This document shows, in pieces, positions 1-12,433 of a stretch of DNA of 64,000 nt. Numbering within the stretch: position 1 is the first letter of the stretch; the number at the start of each line of letters is the position of its first letter. Made by a program: the position numbers and the translations under genes. The DNA is from Sarcocystis neurona (lineage: Eukaryota; Apicomplexa; Conoidasida; Eucoccidiorida; Sarcocystidae), in the NCBI GenBank assembly GCA_000727475.1, contig KL647290.1, positions 1,858,910 to 1,922,909 of the forward strand, in the 5' to 3' direction. The notes beneath the pieces are model-generated. The model did no database searches, was not told where the DNA came from, and saw nothing but the letters and a program-made list of their open reading frames with translations.

Positions 1-246
1 GACAGGTGCGACCGCATTTGTGTTCTGACGTGCTGTCGTCAGCGCCGGACGTGGCACACGAAGTTGGTAGACAAAGGAGACTCACCATATTGAAGACATT
101 TTGTCAGTGTCACCGCTACATTCAGCAATTTTAAGAGCGTTGCTGGATGGATAGGTCGAGGGTGGGGGGCCATCCGCATTCCGATTTCCAGGACCTAGCA
201 CGACATGAGGGCGAGGGTTAGTGTCTGCTCCGAAATGGAGTATGGC
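1..246. other. 3' flank of SPAG16, no gene seen
   Basis: These bases lie beyond the SPAG16 stop codon on the minus strand. No exon-like frame or family motif was seen. They probably hold the 3' UTR and downstream flank. Confidence 0.4.
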
Positions 247-3200
247 TTACTGCCATACCCGCACCTTGCCGTCCGCGCTTGCACTGCAGAAATACGTGTT
301 GTCTCTGCTGAAGTGCACGTCCTGAAGAAAAATTCGAAAGCGGTTGGCATTTATCGCAGGACACAGGAGGAGCTTGAGGCGCGCGCGCACGCGCGGCCAC
401 TGGTACGGTATTGCTGCATCCGGTGAATGGTAACGCACTGTGTCATTCTACCATTCCCACCGACTCACTTCTGTGATTTTGGAGAAGGATTTAGTACCGC
501 GGGGGTTGGTGCGTGCCGAAGACGTTCTCAGCAAAGATTGCCCTCGCAAGCCTCGTGCATCACAATGAGAGTAACTCGTGCAAAAGTGGCAAACCCCCTC
601 TCGAAGTTAAAAAACAATTCAGGTGTCATTCTTTCAGCACGCGCGAGGGTTCTATCATCTCGACTATTACCAGGACGTAGTCTGTGTGGCCTTCAACGTT
701 GTTTAGCAGGTTTCCTTCCTTGAGGCTTAGTCTGCATGTTAGGACACAGTGAGACGAAAGTTTTCCAAAACGTTATCTGCACATGCAGCGTCTCTGTTTA
801 TACTCCGTGGATACAATTTTCGACCACCTGGAAGGGGAGTGTTCTTATGCCCAGCACAGTGCTAGCGGGTGCGGATTCCTCAAGAACTTGCACACGTGTT
901 AGGCATGCTCACAGCTTGACGGTGTTGTCGCTCGACGGGACTGCGATAATTGCTCCATTCGCATCCGCAACACAGCTGTTTGCTGCGGCCGGTCCTGCAC
1001 CGTAGCAGAGACAAACGTTTGTAGGCGCAGACAAGGAGACCCGTTCAAGTAGTAGAGTAGCAGGAGGTCTGTGGGTGACCACAAATTGACAGAGGCGCAC
1101 GGCAGTGAAGCTCAACAGAGTCTCGAATGCCTCTAACAGGGTTCAACATTTCATACGTGTGCAACCTGAAAACTACTAAACAAGTGTAGTTGGCGGTGGT
1201 AAGGCATAGTTTGGTTACGCTTCTCGCTTCTGGACTCACCACAGTCTACCTCGAGCAAGTGGTCCATTCTCCGCAGATCCCACACGTGTACCGCTCCTTC
1301 CGAATCGCAAGAAACTATAGCGGCACCCTGCACATAATGCGCGCTGACGTAAGCTGTCTCTAAAACATACAGTATGACGACACACGAGTTACACGGACAC
1401 GAGGTAGTATGTGAAGAAGGTGCAACGTCGTAAGTGGAAAGAAAAGGTTCTCAGAAATGTACAATTGTGTGCATAAATAGGAGAAAGGCAAAGTTACCTG
1501 TTGGCTGAACGATACGTCATTGCACGACCGACGGTGGCCTGCGAACTTTCGCACTAGGGTCCCAGTTCTCATGTCCCAAAAATGCACCTGTCGCACACCG
1601 AGAAGGACTAGCCGTTACTCACGGGCGTACTAAGTTGTTGAAGTGTTGGGAGTTCAGCTAGTCTGAAATGCCAACAGGCGTGCGTGTTTTTTTGTGCAGC
1701 ATTACTCTGCCCGGGCTGGAACCTTACGCATTTGTCGCTTGACACGCTAGCTATACAGTTTGTATGGGGCTGAAAGCATACGGCGTTGACTGAATCCGTG
1801 TGCCCCCTGAGGATCTGTCGGCATCGGAAACTGCAACGACGCATAGCAGAATAATAGGGGAACCAGTTACCGTCGCAGTATGCACAAGATACACCGCATT
1901 TACTTGTCTTGTGTCCGCCCTTTTTGTACGAAGCCCAACGAGACATACATGCATTGAGATCGTTTCTTACGGCAGTGCACCGACCACTCTAATGTGCTTT
2001 GAGAGAACGACAGAGACGTTATCTTTTCTTTCATCCTGCCTTAACTCCCTACTTCGAAACTCTGTGCACCCACCTGTTGGCGTCGAAACATCTGATGGAG
2101 TGGTCCATGGAACAAGTCGCGAAGAAGTCTCCTGAACGTGCACACTGCATGCACGCTGTTTGGGAACCTCTGTGTATGTTGATATATGATCCGTGTGCAG
2201 TTCTATGTATGTCAACGCCTTCAAGTAGTATATGCCTGCGGACATTTGATGCAGTTGTGCGGACGCATTTTATCGATGGCAAAGGATTTATGCCGCACCG
2301 GTGTCGTGGAAGCAGCAGTCCCAGAGAGGTTTCGTGTGGTCTGCAAAAGTATGCGTGCACATTTCCTGCGATATGCTCCACAACTTTGCCGTCCCATCTC
2401 CAGAAGCAGTAATCAGAACCGAGGTGGTAGGATGGAATGCCGCGCTGCTGACCCAGTCCTGGAAACGAGCAAAACGCATGAGACCAATCACCGCAAGCAC
2501 ACACGATCTTGTCCAGCGTGTGCGCGCCGTAGTCTACGCGTGCATACGCGCATAAGTTGCGCCACAAATCCCACTTATCGTTTCGCTAATTCATCGCAAG
2601 CAGGTAGCCCTTGCCTTCTGCTGAGCAACCAAGGCATTTGGTCGCGCTGTTTCGTAGTCCTGGTTTCTGACACATTTGAGCTGTCGAGCGTTTGCATCGC
2701 TGAGGCTGGTGCGCACTCTCTATCCTTCGTGGGAGTCGGGCGTCTGCGTGGTCAACTAAGTATCTTACCGAAGTGTGAGGCGAGACATGCTGTATTCATG
2801 GGGTATTGATATGTGCGATGCAACAGACACATCCTGCTGCTCCGGCCACACAGTTACATTCTTATACGTCAAGTAGCGTATGCGAACGTAAGCTAGATGC
2901 TCTCCTCACTTTGTGGCCGCTTCCGGCCATGACTAAATGCCCGTCCGGCACCTGCCAGATCTTCCATGTTCCGTCGTCGCTTGTCGTCGCCACTGGGACA
3001 GGCAGAAATGCAGCACCAGAAAAACATACTCGGCTTCGTTTCAGAAGGCAGGCAGATGAGTGACGCCGCCGAGGGCGTTCAGTACCTCCTCCGTAAAACA
3101 CGTTCCGCAGGATTGAGGAGAAGTGCTTTACGTGGAGAAGGCAGATCGACTGAGGCCGTTTCTACAAAGCTACACAAATGGTACATCTTGGGTGCAGAGC

Positions 3201-6173
3201 GTACTTAGATCAATTCTCGAATGCATGGTTAATGAGACGACCGCGGCGTCATGCGCCTCCACAATGTTGAGACAATTGACGCGATCGGCATGAGTTGCCC
3301 AGGTTGTCCTCACACACCGTTCTTCAACTCCGACATAAGATTGTGCTGATGCACCATGTGCGCTTCCCTCATCTTCGCGCTGAGTCCGCACGAGATGCGG
3401 GTGAATCTGCCGACCTATCCGTAATTCAGAGTCTTTCACTGTATTCTGTTGCTTCGTAGAAGTCAGGGCGCTAGCCTCCTGGTTTGGCTTTAGGGAGGTT
3501 TTATTTTTGGACAACTGCTGGGTCGTTGACGCAACTGGATCTGAATTTGGCGTAACGCGACCTGCAGCAGGCTCCCAATCAAGGGAGCTGGATGCGGCTG
3601 CATTCGAGTGCTGTCGAAGAAGCTTGATTTCTGCCGTGAGCTTGTCGCGTTCCATTTTGATCAGTGTGCATTCTCGCATGCCCACCTGCAGGAAGCTAGT
3701 GAGTCGTACGTATGGAATGTGAAAATGATGCCTCTTTCAGATCGAGTGCAGACGCGTTTGGGGGAACTGAATCTGACAATTCACATGCGCGAAGTTCGGG
3801 CTCCTGTGTCGCTACCACAGCCGACCAGATTGTAGTGATATGCCGGAGCTTAGTGCTATATGTGCTTCTGGTTACAACTGATCTTTCAGCTGTGCGGAAC
3901 TAGCGAGGCTGAGTAAAAAGTTGGGAACCGGCGCCTACAAGAACACTGAGCCGCGCAGCGCAACTCACTTTGATTTTCTGCTGAAGACCTTCGTTTCTAG
4001 AACTCATGTCCTCTAACGCCTTATTAACCTGCTTCAGTTCTTCTGCAAAGGCACAACGGAAGCTGCACAACGTGGAAGGTGTAGTAGATCTGTGGTCCTT
4101 TCTCTGGCTACTTTTGGGCTGTAGTGAAGTCTGCTTGCGTGATGCCAGATGAGTATAGCAGAGCTGATGAATGCGAACAACCGTCTACGAGTGGCGTACT
4201 GCGTGCCTAATTGTTGGAGCTCAACGAGCGTCAGAGGAGATACGAAGTTTATTTCCTCACCACATTGTTGAGAGGCCACGGAAAGAGAACTGACGCCGTC
4301 AAAACCAGTGTTCCCCCGTGCAACTGTGGTGCAATAACGGCAAATGAATGATCTCACGGGTGTATTTGTCTTTCTCCTGCTTCAGGCGCCGGTGGTGCAT
4401 TCGGTGGAAATCCCGTTCTTTTTTGAACTGGTCGAACCACCTCCTGGAAAGGCAGAAACCAACATTACCCCGGCTACGCAACTGGATGATGGGTCACGCA
4501 GGCACTCTCGAATATTTCCCGTAGCACTACAGGGGTCCGCTCGAGAAACAGCGTCCACCTTCTCAGAGTCAGAGAGCGTGAAAGACAAACTGCCGGCTCC
4601 CTCTTACAGTGCGTTGGTAGCACTTTCTATCAAACTGCTATGCCGGGTCATGCAGGCACTCCCGAATATTTCCCGTAGCACTACAGTGGTCCGCTCGAGA
4701 AACAGCGTCCACCTTCTCAGAGTCAGAGAACGTGAAAACAAACTGCCGGCTCCCTCTTACAGTGCTTTGATAGCAGTTTCTCGTTGTTTCTTTATTTCTT
4801 GTTCAAGAAGAGTGACCCGTTGTTTCAACTGCTGATTGGACAGAAGCGCAGACGGTATCTCTACTCCTTCATTGTTTGCAACAACATCTGAGTTCATGTC
4901 GGCATTTTTCAGTCGCCGCTCGTACCTGCACGGACACACCCGTTATCTTAAAGTCGGAGCTTCTTCTGAACACCAACGCCACCGAGGCTGCCTTCCATTC
5001 TACGCTTAGCTGGGAAACTATGACCGCAGCGCTCTAGCCAGGAGGCAGGCCAGCTTGGGGTGGGCAGTCGAATAGTAGACAAAAGTCAAAGTATTCTAGA
5101 CAGGAGGGCACGTTGCAACTCGGATGCTCATTTTCCTCAGTTTCTCCAGCATTCCGTCCCACACGAACTAGCATCTTACCACTCCGTTTGAAAGGCGCAC
5201 AGAGTTTTATGCATTTTTTCGGCAGCGAGAAAAGAGCGAATGAAGTCTTCCTGAGTCTCATATCTTTGCACTATCCTCGAAACACCCTTGGAGATGAAGT
5301 CTCCAGTATCTGTTGTCGCAAACAGTCCAGTGAACCAGTATGAAACAACATCTGAGAAAAGCTAGTCAGATAATCGCGACCCTGGCGACTCTGGCTGACT
5401 GTTCTGCCTCTCGCTTTAGGCTTGATTTGACTGCGCTTGAGTGGCTGGATTCTTAAACGTGAGCAGGGGAGAACGCACGGCGGGCACTCGTGTATTGTGT
5501 CGGACCTGTTTTACCCGCAATCCTACATGCGCAACCCTGCTGGTCGCTACTCATGTAAGAGTCCTACAGTTAGCACAAGGAAGAGCAGAGAGCCAGAGTG
5601 CACTCAAACCTCGTTCTCTCTTGAGTGTAGTCGCATCTCTCATGAGTTGTTCGTAATCGTCGAGTTCATTTACATTCTCGCCGGTTACGGACACATTTTT
5701 CCCGTCGTTGCAACTTGCGGTGTCTGCACCTTGACAACTTGCACCGCCCAGAGCAGCCCTCAACTCGTTCTCGAGCTCGACACCGTAAGTAAATTCATCA
5801 TCACCCTCGCCGGTATCGCTAAGGGCGGTAGCTGAAAAGGCAGTCAGCAGGCAAGATTTCCACACTTCACGAGACGACACTCATTACCTACGACGCGCAA
5901 CTCCAGCTGGCATGCACGGAACAGTACCGGTGCCCGCCAGCAGCGCTATGAGTGAGGTGTTTTTCGTCCAGTCGTACGCTGCTTCGCCGGCATTTGATGC
6001 TCACGTTCGATGACGTAGCACCTGTCATCCTTAATTTTCTCCCCGGCGTCCACCACTCCACACTCGTCACTTTCACCACCTTTCCGCACTTCCGTCGGAG
6101 GATCAGATAACACAGCAGCGCTCAAGGGGAGGTCTGGGGGGGATCGTGCGAAATGCTTGGAAGTGTCCATCAT
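247..6173 (-). CDS. SPAG16: SPAG16/PF20 axonemal central-pair WD40 protein
   Basis: Homologue of PF20/SPAG16, the WD40 protein bridging the central-pair microtubules of motile axonemes; in Apicomplexa it should act in the flagellated microgamete. Exons, 5' to 3': 6173-6005, 5831-5610, 5309-5180, 4925-4761, 4443-4358, 4042-3969, 3685-3205, 2992-2910, 2458-2299, 2131-2074, 1830-1728, 1587-1498, 1327-1240, 994-913, 731-671, 321-247. All introns are GT-AG, phases match, and the sum is 709 codons including TAA. A LisH-like segment (FIRSFLAAEKM...FQTEW) is followed by a coiled coil containing the family block KKERDFHRMHHRRLKQEK, a long linker (exon 7), then about seven WD repeats, including RCRQILRGHTDSV and a last repeat ending ADGKVRVWQ. 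Human SPAG16 is about 630 residues. The start is the first in-frame ATG pair after an upstream stop. Identity is very sure; single exon edges less so. Confidence 0.93.
4501..4790. repeat. Two-copy tandem duplication, about 154 bp, with exon tail
   Basis: Two diverged copies lie head to tail, about 4501-4654 and 4655-4790. The block GCAGGCACT...AATATTTCCCGTAGCACTACAG recurs with an offset of 153-154 bp. On the minus strand, copy 2 holds the last codons and GTAAGA donor of the SPAG16 exon 4925-4761. Copy 1 repeats that tail and donor inside the following intron. Confidence 0.85.
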
Positions 6174-7183
6174 GCGAGGTTTTTGCGCCACGAAAGACGG
6201 CGGCTCTCCTTTCGGGACTTCCACGGAGGCTGTCACATTCAGTGCACGACCTCCATCCGACCGTAGTCACTACATTAAGGTACACTATGCTTAACACGTG
6301 TGTAGCCCCACCCACGTCGACATCGAGGCAGTAGCAAAAACTGGAAGTCGAGCACACATCCTAAAACTGCCGAAGTCGCACCCGTGAAGGCGGCTTTGGG
6401 CGGCAGGGCCCTCACGAACCGTTAGCCCTATTTAAAGAATTTATCAAGTGAGTGCTGATGTAAACTATGAAAAACTGTGGCGGCGTCCTGGAGCGGTTCC
6501 GACCACCTCTAATACGCAAGCACTCATGCCCGCACTACAGTACGATATTATGGCACTAACTTGCGGAGATCGAGGGAGGTGATTTGTAGTTCGTCCCTCG
6601 GCAAAATTTACTATAGCCGTATCATGGCATCAACATAAAATCATGAGCAGCACCGCGGCCGGGTCAACATTCTTCCCCCCAGTGCGCTGAACATGTTCAA
6701 AGTGGCGCGACTCCTGTGTGGGACCCCACCAGATTTTTCTGCTTACCTTCGTGTGCTTGCAAATACGGCAGCTACATGTGCGCCCACTCGTCCTGCAGGT
6801 GTGCGTGTAGTTACCATGGTAGAGTGCACAACCATGGTATCACAGCGGCGCGATAGATAACGGACGCGGGGCAAAAACCAAAGCAGCTACGAACCCAGTT
6901 TCCTTCGAAGCGGGATTCCAATCAGCCAGTCAAACTGAGCCGTCGTGGGAGCTCGCAGCGGACAGGCCGAGCCACCGTCTGGGCTTACCGAGTTCACCGA
7001 AAAACAGACAGGGTTGTTGATGAGCCGCACCTATAAACTTGCAAGCGTGTTTTATTTCACGGATTTTGACGAGGAACAACTGGATGTGGCATGTTTTCAC
7101 CAGCGCACACCCACGTGCACCGCACTGGAGAATAACCTTCGGACCGAGTAAGTTGTGAACATATTCAGCCGGTACGACGCACT
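6174..7183. other. Intergenic, likely 5' region of SPAG16
   Basis: No exon-like frame was recognised. The SPAG16 frame runs upstream of its ATG only to an in-frame TGA near 6265. No TATA-like or other clear promoter motif could be assigned. Confidence 0.4.
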
Positions 7184-7580
7184 CACGCTTCTGTAGAGAA
7201 CCGTTTTGATTATGGCTGCTAAAAGAGGCCCAAGAAGTTCCATGTGCTGTACAGTGTGACACTACCCAGCAGGTGCTACTCGTATCTGAAGTGGTGCTGG
7301 TTTTGCCGGTGCGGCGCCCTCACGCCTCTGTAGCGAGCCGTGACGTCCGCTACAGAGGCCCAACGACTTTCCTGTGCCGTACGGGGTTACACTAGGTAGC
7401 AGCTGGTGCTCGTACCTGAAGCAATGCTGGTTCAGCAGTTACGGCGCCTGACGCCTCTGTAGGGAACTGTTATGATGACGGCCGCTAAGAAGAGCGCCGA
7501 GTTGCCTGTCCCCTACAGTGTCACAGCTGCCGCTGATATCTACAGCAATGTTGGTGCCCCTAGAGCCTCGCAGCAACTGG
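7184..7580. repeat. Three-copy tandem repeat, about 130-137 bp unit
   Basis: Units begin with CACGCYTCTGTAG at 7184 and 7321 and with GACGCCTCTGTAG at 7450. Shared later blocks such as CTGAAGNNNTGCTGG confirm a diverged three-copy array. It lies in intergenic DNA between the SPAG16 and HAD genes. Confidence 0.8.
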
Positions 7581-7815
7581 AACTTATTTGGGTAGTTGTG
7601 CTTCGTGAGAGGCAATGCACTGTGTAGACAACGATCAGACTGGTTACAGGACTAGCCACCATGCTTATCGAATACGCTGGGCTGCTTAACGACGCCGGTA
7701 GAGACGCACGACCGTAAAACGAAGGAAGTGGTCGCGACGGGTTTTTTAGGCAGCCCGAACTCCACGTTAAAGCGGCGGATACGAAAAGCGGAAAATGCGA
7801 CACAGACTAGGAGAA

Positions 7816-8285
7816 CTCCGTGGATGCTAGTGCGGTGAAATTTGCCGTCACAAAATTCATTCGGTAGGCTGGATGTCGGATGGGTGCCGCCGTAGACTAT
7901 TCCAAGCACAGACCGTGAGTACATCTTTCATCCGGTCGTTCTGCGTCACTCAACTCTTCAAGGTGCGTATTTTGAAGAATTATCCGCGGTTTGAGTAGCG
8001 GCTTGTGCCTTCTTCGAATGCCAGTGTATTCTTTAAGCCCTGCCCTTCCGCACGCAAGCTCCGTGGCCGCCACACAGTGGGAGCTAGTGCGGTGAACTGT
8101 CTTCAAGCGTGCCTCTACAGAGGAACCTCCCCAGCACAGACCCTGAGCCTATATCTTCCGTTCCTTGGTCCTTCGTCCCACTCAATTTTTGAAGGCGCGT
8201 ATCCGGAAACATTTTCCCGCCATCTGTCCAGCAGCATCAATCTGACGTGCGCGCTCTTCGGTTGCCAGTGTGCCCTTCCGCAGTC
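7816..8285. repeat. Two-copy duplication (about 230 bp) abutting the HAD start
   Basis: Copy A, about 7816-8058, and copy B, about 8059-8285, share ordered blocks: CTCCGTGG, GCTAGTGCGGTGAA, AGCACAGACC, CACTCAA, TGCCAGTGT and CCCTTCCGCA. Offsets are 228-257 bp, so the copies carry indels. Copy B ends a few bases before the HAD initiator ATG at 8289. Confidence 0.8.
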
Positions 8286-8288
8286 ACC

Positions 8289-10042
8289 ATGGCGAAACTG
8301 CGACGGCAGCGTCTCATTACTTGTTCCCTAGAAAAATTCGTGCCTTACCAGTCAGTGATGGCATTAGGTAGTCGGTGTGCGGTGAGGGCTCTAGCTCTCT
8401 CTGTAATGTTGACTGTCTGCCGCGTCAGCAGCTTTTGGGAGTTGCCCGCAGCGGTTGTTGCTCAAATCCCGCCCACAGGGGAGGTAACCACCGTTGCAGG
8501 CGCTGATGGTAGTAGCATGGAGGGGGGTGCATCCTCAATGGTAGCGCAGGATGCGGATACGAAGACTGCCCCCACAGCTGGCGGCGCCAGCGGCTCGCCC
8601 CCAACCCAACACGGGCGGCTAAGGCCGCGGAGAAAACACCTCTTTCTGAATCTCCGTAATCCTGGGATGGAGTTCATGTTGGACATGGCGCCGAATGTGA
8701 AGCACCCGTGTCTGCAGCGGTTTGCCGAGTTGGTTTCGTCAATTCCGCAGGAAGGCTCCGCTGAAGAAAAGGCCAGAGCTCTCGTCGGAGCGTTCCGCGA
8801 GTGCGGCATCCAAGCAGTGGCCGCTGATTTTGACCAGACGATGCTGAACATGCACACAGGTAAACTGCGGGGGTATCTTCCTGTGTAGTTTCCCACGCAC
8901 TGGCACAACGGAAGACAATGGAACAGAGGGAAGAAGATGACCGGTGAATACGCAGGGGCCCCGGGTGAAGGGATTTTTGCACTACTTCCATAGTGTACCT
9001 TGGTGACGCTGATGTAGTTGTTCGTGTGTATGCCTGAAGCGGTGTACTTGCGCGCCTATCAACCGGTGTGCCACGTGGATGCTCGTTTGTTGTGCGCAGG
9101 GGGCGCTTGGTCGATGGAGAGGCTGTCCGACTTAAAGGATAAGATGTCATCGGACTTCATCGTGTTAGCACAAGAGCTGAATAAGGAGGGCATTCCTTTG
9201 CATGTAGTCACCTTCTCAGGTCAGTCTCAAAAATGTATTTACCCACGCGTCGTCCAGCTTCCAGCGTACGCTGCTAACGGTGTGCGACGGCCGGACGTCT
9301 CAAAACCGTTGTTCCTTTGTTGTTTGTGGTGCAGACCCTAGTGATAACGCACCTGCACTTGGCCGTATTGGCGGCGTGGACCTGGTCACAGCAGCACTTC
9401 GTGTGAATGGTAATCCTTTTCATGTGGAGAGCATCGTCGCTATGCGCCCCGAGTAAGAGCTCTACCAACAGTACACGCAGACCTGACGCACGTTTACAGC
9501 TGCCGTAGGTTAGTGCTCATTTCCAAATATTTTTTGTTTGCGTGTATATTTTCAGCCTTCACGCTGAAGAATACCGTTATCAAGCTTTGGGACTGGACAG
9601 GGCGCCTGCGCGCAACAAATCCTTCCACATAAGGAAGGTACGTAGAGATTCGTTGATGAACACACCAGCAAGGGGGGTGCAGCCGAAGCCGGCAACACGG
9701 AGAGGGCTGATGTTACTGTTTTAGAAACACGTAACGCCTTCTCCTTGTATGTCGCTCCCTGGTCACCGCATACGTGCAGAGTGGTTGTTGAATCTTCCAA
9801 TCGCGCGATTCAACGGGATAACGACGCCTTTAGATGTGCGTGGCGCTCCTAGCTTGCGTGTGACTTGTTGTTTGCAGGTAGCGGAAAGAAGTCATGTACC
9901 AGAAAGCAGTATAGTATTGGTCGACGATGATCGGATCAATAGTATCCACCACTATAGGGCAGGAAGTCTTGCCTTGCATGTTTTAGGAGAGGGGTTCCGC
10001 TTTGATAATATAGAGCCGGTAACCACCTCGTCTCTTATATAA
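8289..10042 (+). CDS. HAD-superfamily hydrolase with N-terminal hydrophobic leader
   Basis: Predicted haloacid-dehalogenase-type phosphohydrolase of 351 residues. Exons: 8289-8859, 9100-9219, 9335-9452, 9556-9637, 9878-10042; all splice sites are GT-AG and the frame closes on TAA. Catalytic motif I is DFDQT with the nucleophile/acid pair near D180 and D182. Motif II is probably HVVTFSD at the exon 2/3 junction. Motif IV is LVDDD near 312-315. The N terminus has a hydrophobic stretch (ALALSVMLTVC, about residues 33-43) behind a basic start, fitting a signal peptide or anchor, then a low-complexity Ala/Gly/Thr/Pro linker. The start is the ATG in CACCATGG; upstream in-frame codons offer only GTG. 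The superfamily is fairly sure; the substrate is unknown. Confidence 0.82.
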
Positions 10043-12433
10043 ACGCGCGACTCAGCTGAAGAGGACGGATCCGGGGCCAGATGATCAACGGGTATATGTT
10101 CATTGAAAGAATCGACGAGAACTGTGGTGAAAGTGTGTCCAAATACTGTTGCGCACACAGCGTCCTTTTTTTTCCTGTGTGGGCCGTATAATCGACGTGA
10201 GCTTCACCTGCAGTATCGGCCTGACGTGAACAGGACCACTTTTTCGTGATGATCTCGAATACCCGGCACTTTCGTCCGTAAGGCTGGTGGGTGGAGACGA
10301 CTTGATTCTTTTTTGCAGTACTGCCTTGATGGCGACAGTGCGACCGTATTTGTCAGGACGCATGGAGTAAGCCTATTTTAAGATTAAGGCTCACACAGGT
10401 GGTTAATGATTCACCGGTGGTGGCCAATGCGCGAAGTCGACGCGCAGTGCGGATCGGCGCTCGTACAATCGAAGGGGCGTTGGAGGCGCTGCGGTGGCGT
10501 ATTTTGCGTGTTTCCGTGTTTCGCGTGTGTGTAATGCACACTAGGGGACTGGAAGGCGGACGGATTGACACGTAACAAACACGGTTGTAACGTGGAGCTT
10601 CCAGTAGTCACGTGTCACCGGTCGTGAAGCAGGATTTCGTGTAGGGTTTTGCGTTCTGTCGTCCGGCCTCAAACTGTTAAGATATGGGCGATGTTTGTGA
10701 TGTGGGATTACTATTATGGGTCTACTGACGAGCGAGAATCACAGACTGGCGTGACAAGCATTCTGGTATAAAGCTGTTTATCTAATCGAAAAAAAACAGC
10801 GTCTGCCTGCGTTTTGGGGGATGTGTGAGTCACCTGAGAGGCATCCGTGTGGCCGTCGGGACCGGTCAAGGGGCCAGTGAGCCGTGCAGGGGTGGAGCCA
10901 GTGCAAGGTGAACAGACGTGCTGGGGAAGTGGTATCTTGAATGTGTGGTCTAGCGTCTGCAGGATGATACCAGTGAAGCATGAATACCCCACGCCGACAA
11001 CGTGTGATCCGTCGGTGTTAACGTTTGCTGTTGAAGTTGTGCGCGTGGTCCCGCATCATACGTCTTCATAAAGAATGGTTCAGCAACAGCCAGCCTCGGC
11101 TACGGTCTGCAGCATGCTAGTGTGTGAAACAGAGCGTCGGGTGAGCCGTTTGCAGCGGAGGTGTCAGTGCGTGTTATCCTCAGCTCCGTACGCATGAGTG
11201 CTTCCGTACCTGTTTAAGAGATATGGACATGGCAAACACCTCAAACGCTGGTTCAGGATGTTTTTCAAAACTGTACATTAATTAGCGGCAGGCGGAAGTT
11301 GTGCGGCAACTTTAGTGGTGCACTTGTTCCAGTGACTCAGCCTTCCTTTCCCCAATACTGGGGAGTGATGTGGATGCAGCCACGGGTTTCTGTTGCCATA
11401 CTCCTCCACGGGTTTCTGTTGCCGTATTCCTCTGTTCGGGGCTAAAGTGTTTGAGAGGGAGTCATTTTCACCAGCCTTAACGCTTGTAGCGTTGACAGCC
11501 GCGGCTCACTGGTGCGCCGTGCGCCTTAGTACCGCCGGCCGATTCACCCAGCGCGGGCGCTATATTTTGGCAACTGTCGCACGACAGTTCGCTTTTCAAA
11601 TGCGGACACTGCCACATCAATAGAGTCGGTTGATGAGAATGCAACAGTGGAAGACATATTTGCTTTGGTATGGGGCGGTTGTCTAGTCGTCTCGGCGATG
11701 ATACGGTGTTCAAACGGACAACGTGTTTGGACGTGTCAGTTTGTACCAGCTAATGTGGCGCGCACATCGAGTGTAAACACGGAGCGGCAGCAGCCGTGTG
11801 TGTGTACGTGTGAAGACTTCGTCCGTCTCGAGTGGGAGCGCTGAAGAGCATTCCCAAATTGCATATGTTTTTTTGTCTCGTCTCCGTGAAGAGTTCCGCT
11901 TGCAAGCGAGCGGCTCGGCGATTAGGCTCGTCGCCGATATCCGTGCTGCAGTTGCACGCCGCCTATCAATACTACGAGATACCTGCCCGGGAGCTGACCG
12001 GATCTCAGAGTACGCTTACTCTCGCTTATGGGATAGCACACCTCAGAGATCTTTTCCATATTGTTTAATTCATCGACCTACGCTACAGAGCATCCGTGTG
12101 AAGCTCGAAACACCATGTGGGGACTGGTTCTTCTCAAAGCGTATGCGACAAAAACCCCTTAAAACCCATGCTACCGTTTTGGATGGTGGCCTCAGTAGCT
12201 GCCGTGGACTCTCTCCGCAGCTCTCCTCCGTTTGGCCTGGGAGACCAGGCTGAGGAGGATTGTACGCAGAGATGCAGGAGATAAGGAAAGTGTCAATTTA
12301 GTTATACCGCCCTCTAGGTGTACTTTTTCATTCCGATGAGCAGGCGTAATGCGTGAGCCCAGCGAAGGAGACGATCATTCAATTTCAGTGCCCTCTGCTG
12401 TATCACCCATTTCGTGCGAGCGAGTCGCCTACC
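10043..12433. other. Intergenic, HAD to PEX11; no gene recognised
   Basis: Open frames of up to about 150 codons exist (for example 11798-12253, plus), but none showed a family motif or a convincing exon chain. The stretch probably holds the HAD 3' UTR and the PEX11 promoter and 5' UTR. A 26-bp direct duplication lies at 11380-11431. Confidence 0.35.
11380..11431. repeat. 26-bp direct duplication
   Basis: CCACGGGTTTCTGTTGCC followed by an ATACTCCT-like tail occurs at 11380 and again at 11406, with two base differences. It lies about 1 kb upstream of PEX11. Confidence 0.75.

Noticed and set aside
9410..9452. GGTAATCC at 9409 as the donor of HAD exon 3
   Set aside because: It leaves the wrong phase for exon 4. 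The GTAAGA donor at 9453 gives the correct phase and keeps the frame open.
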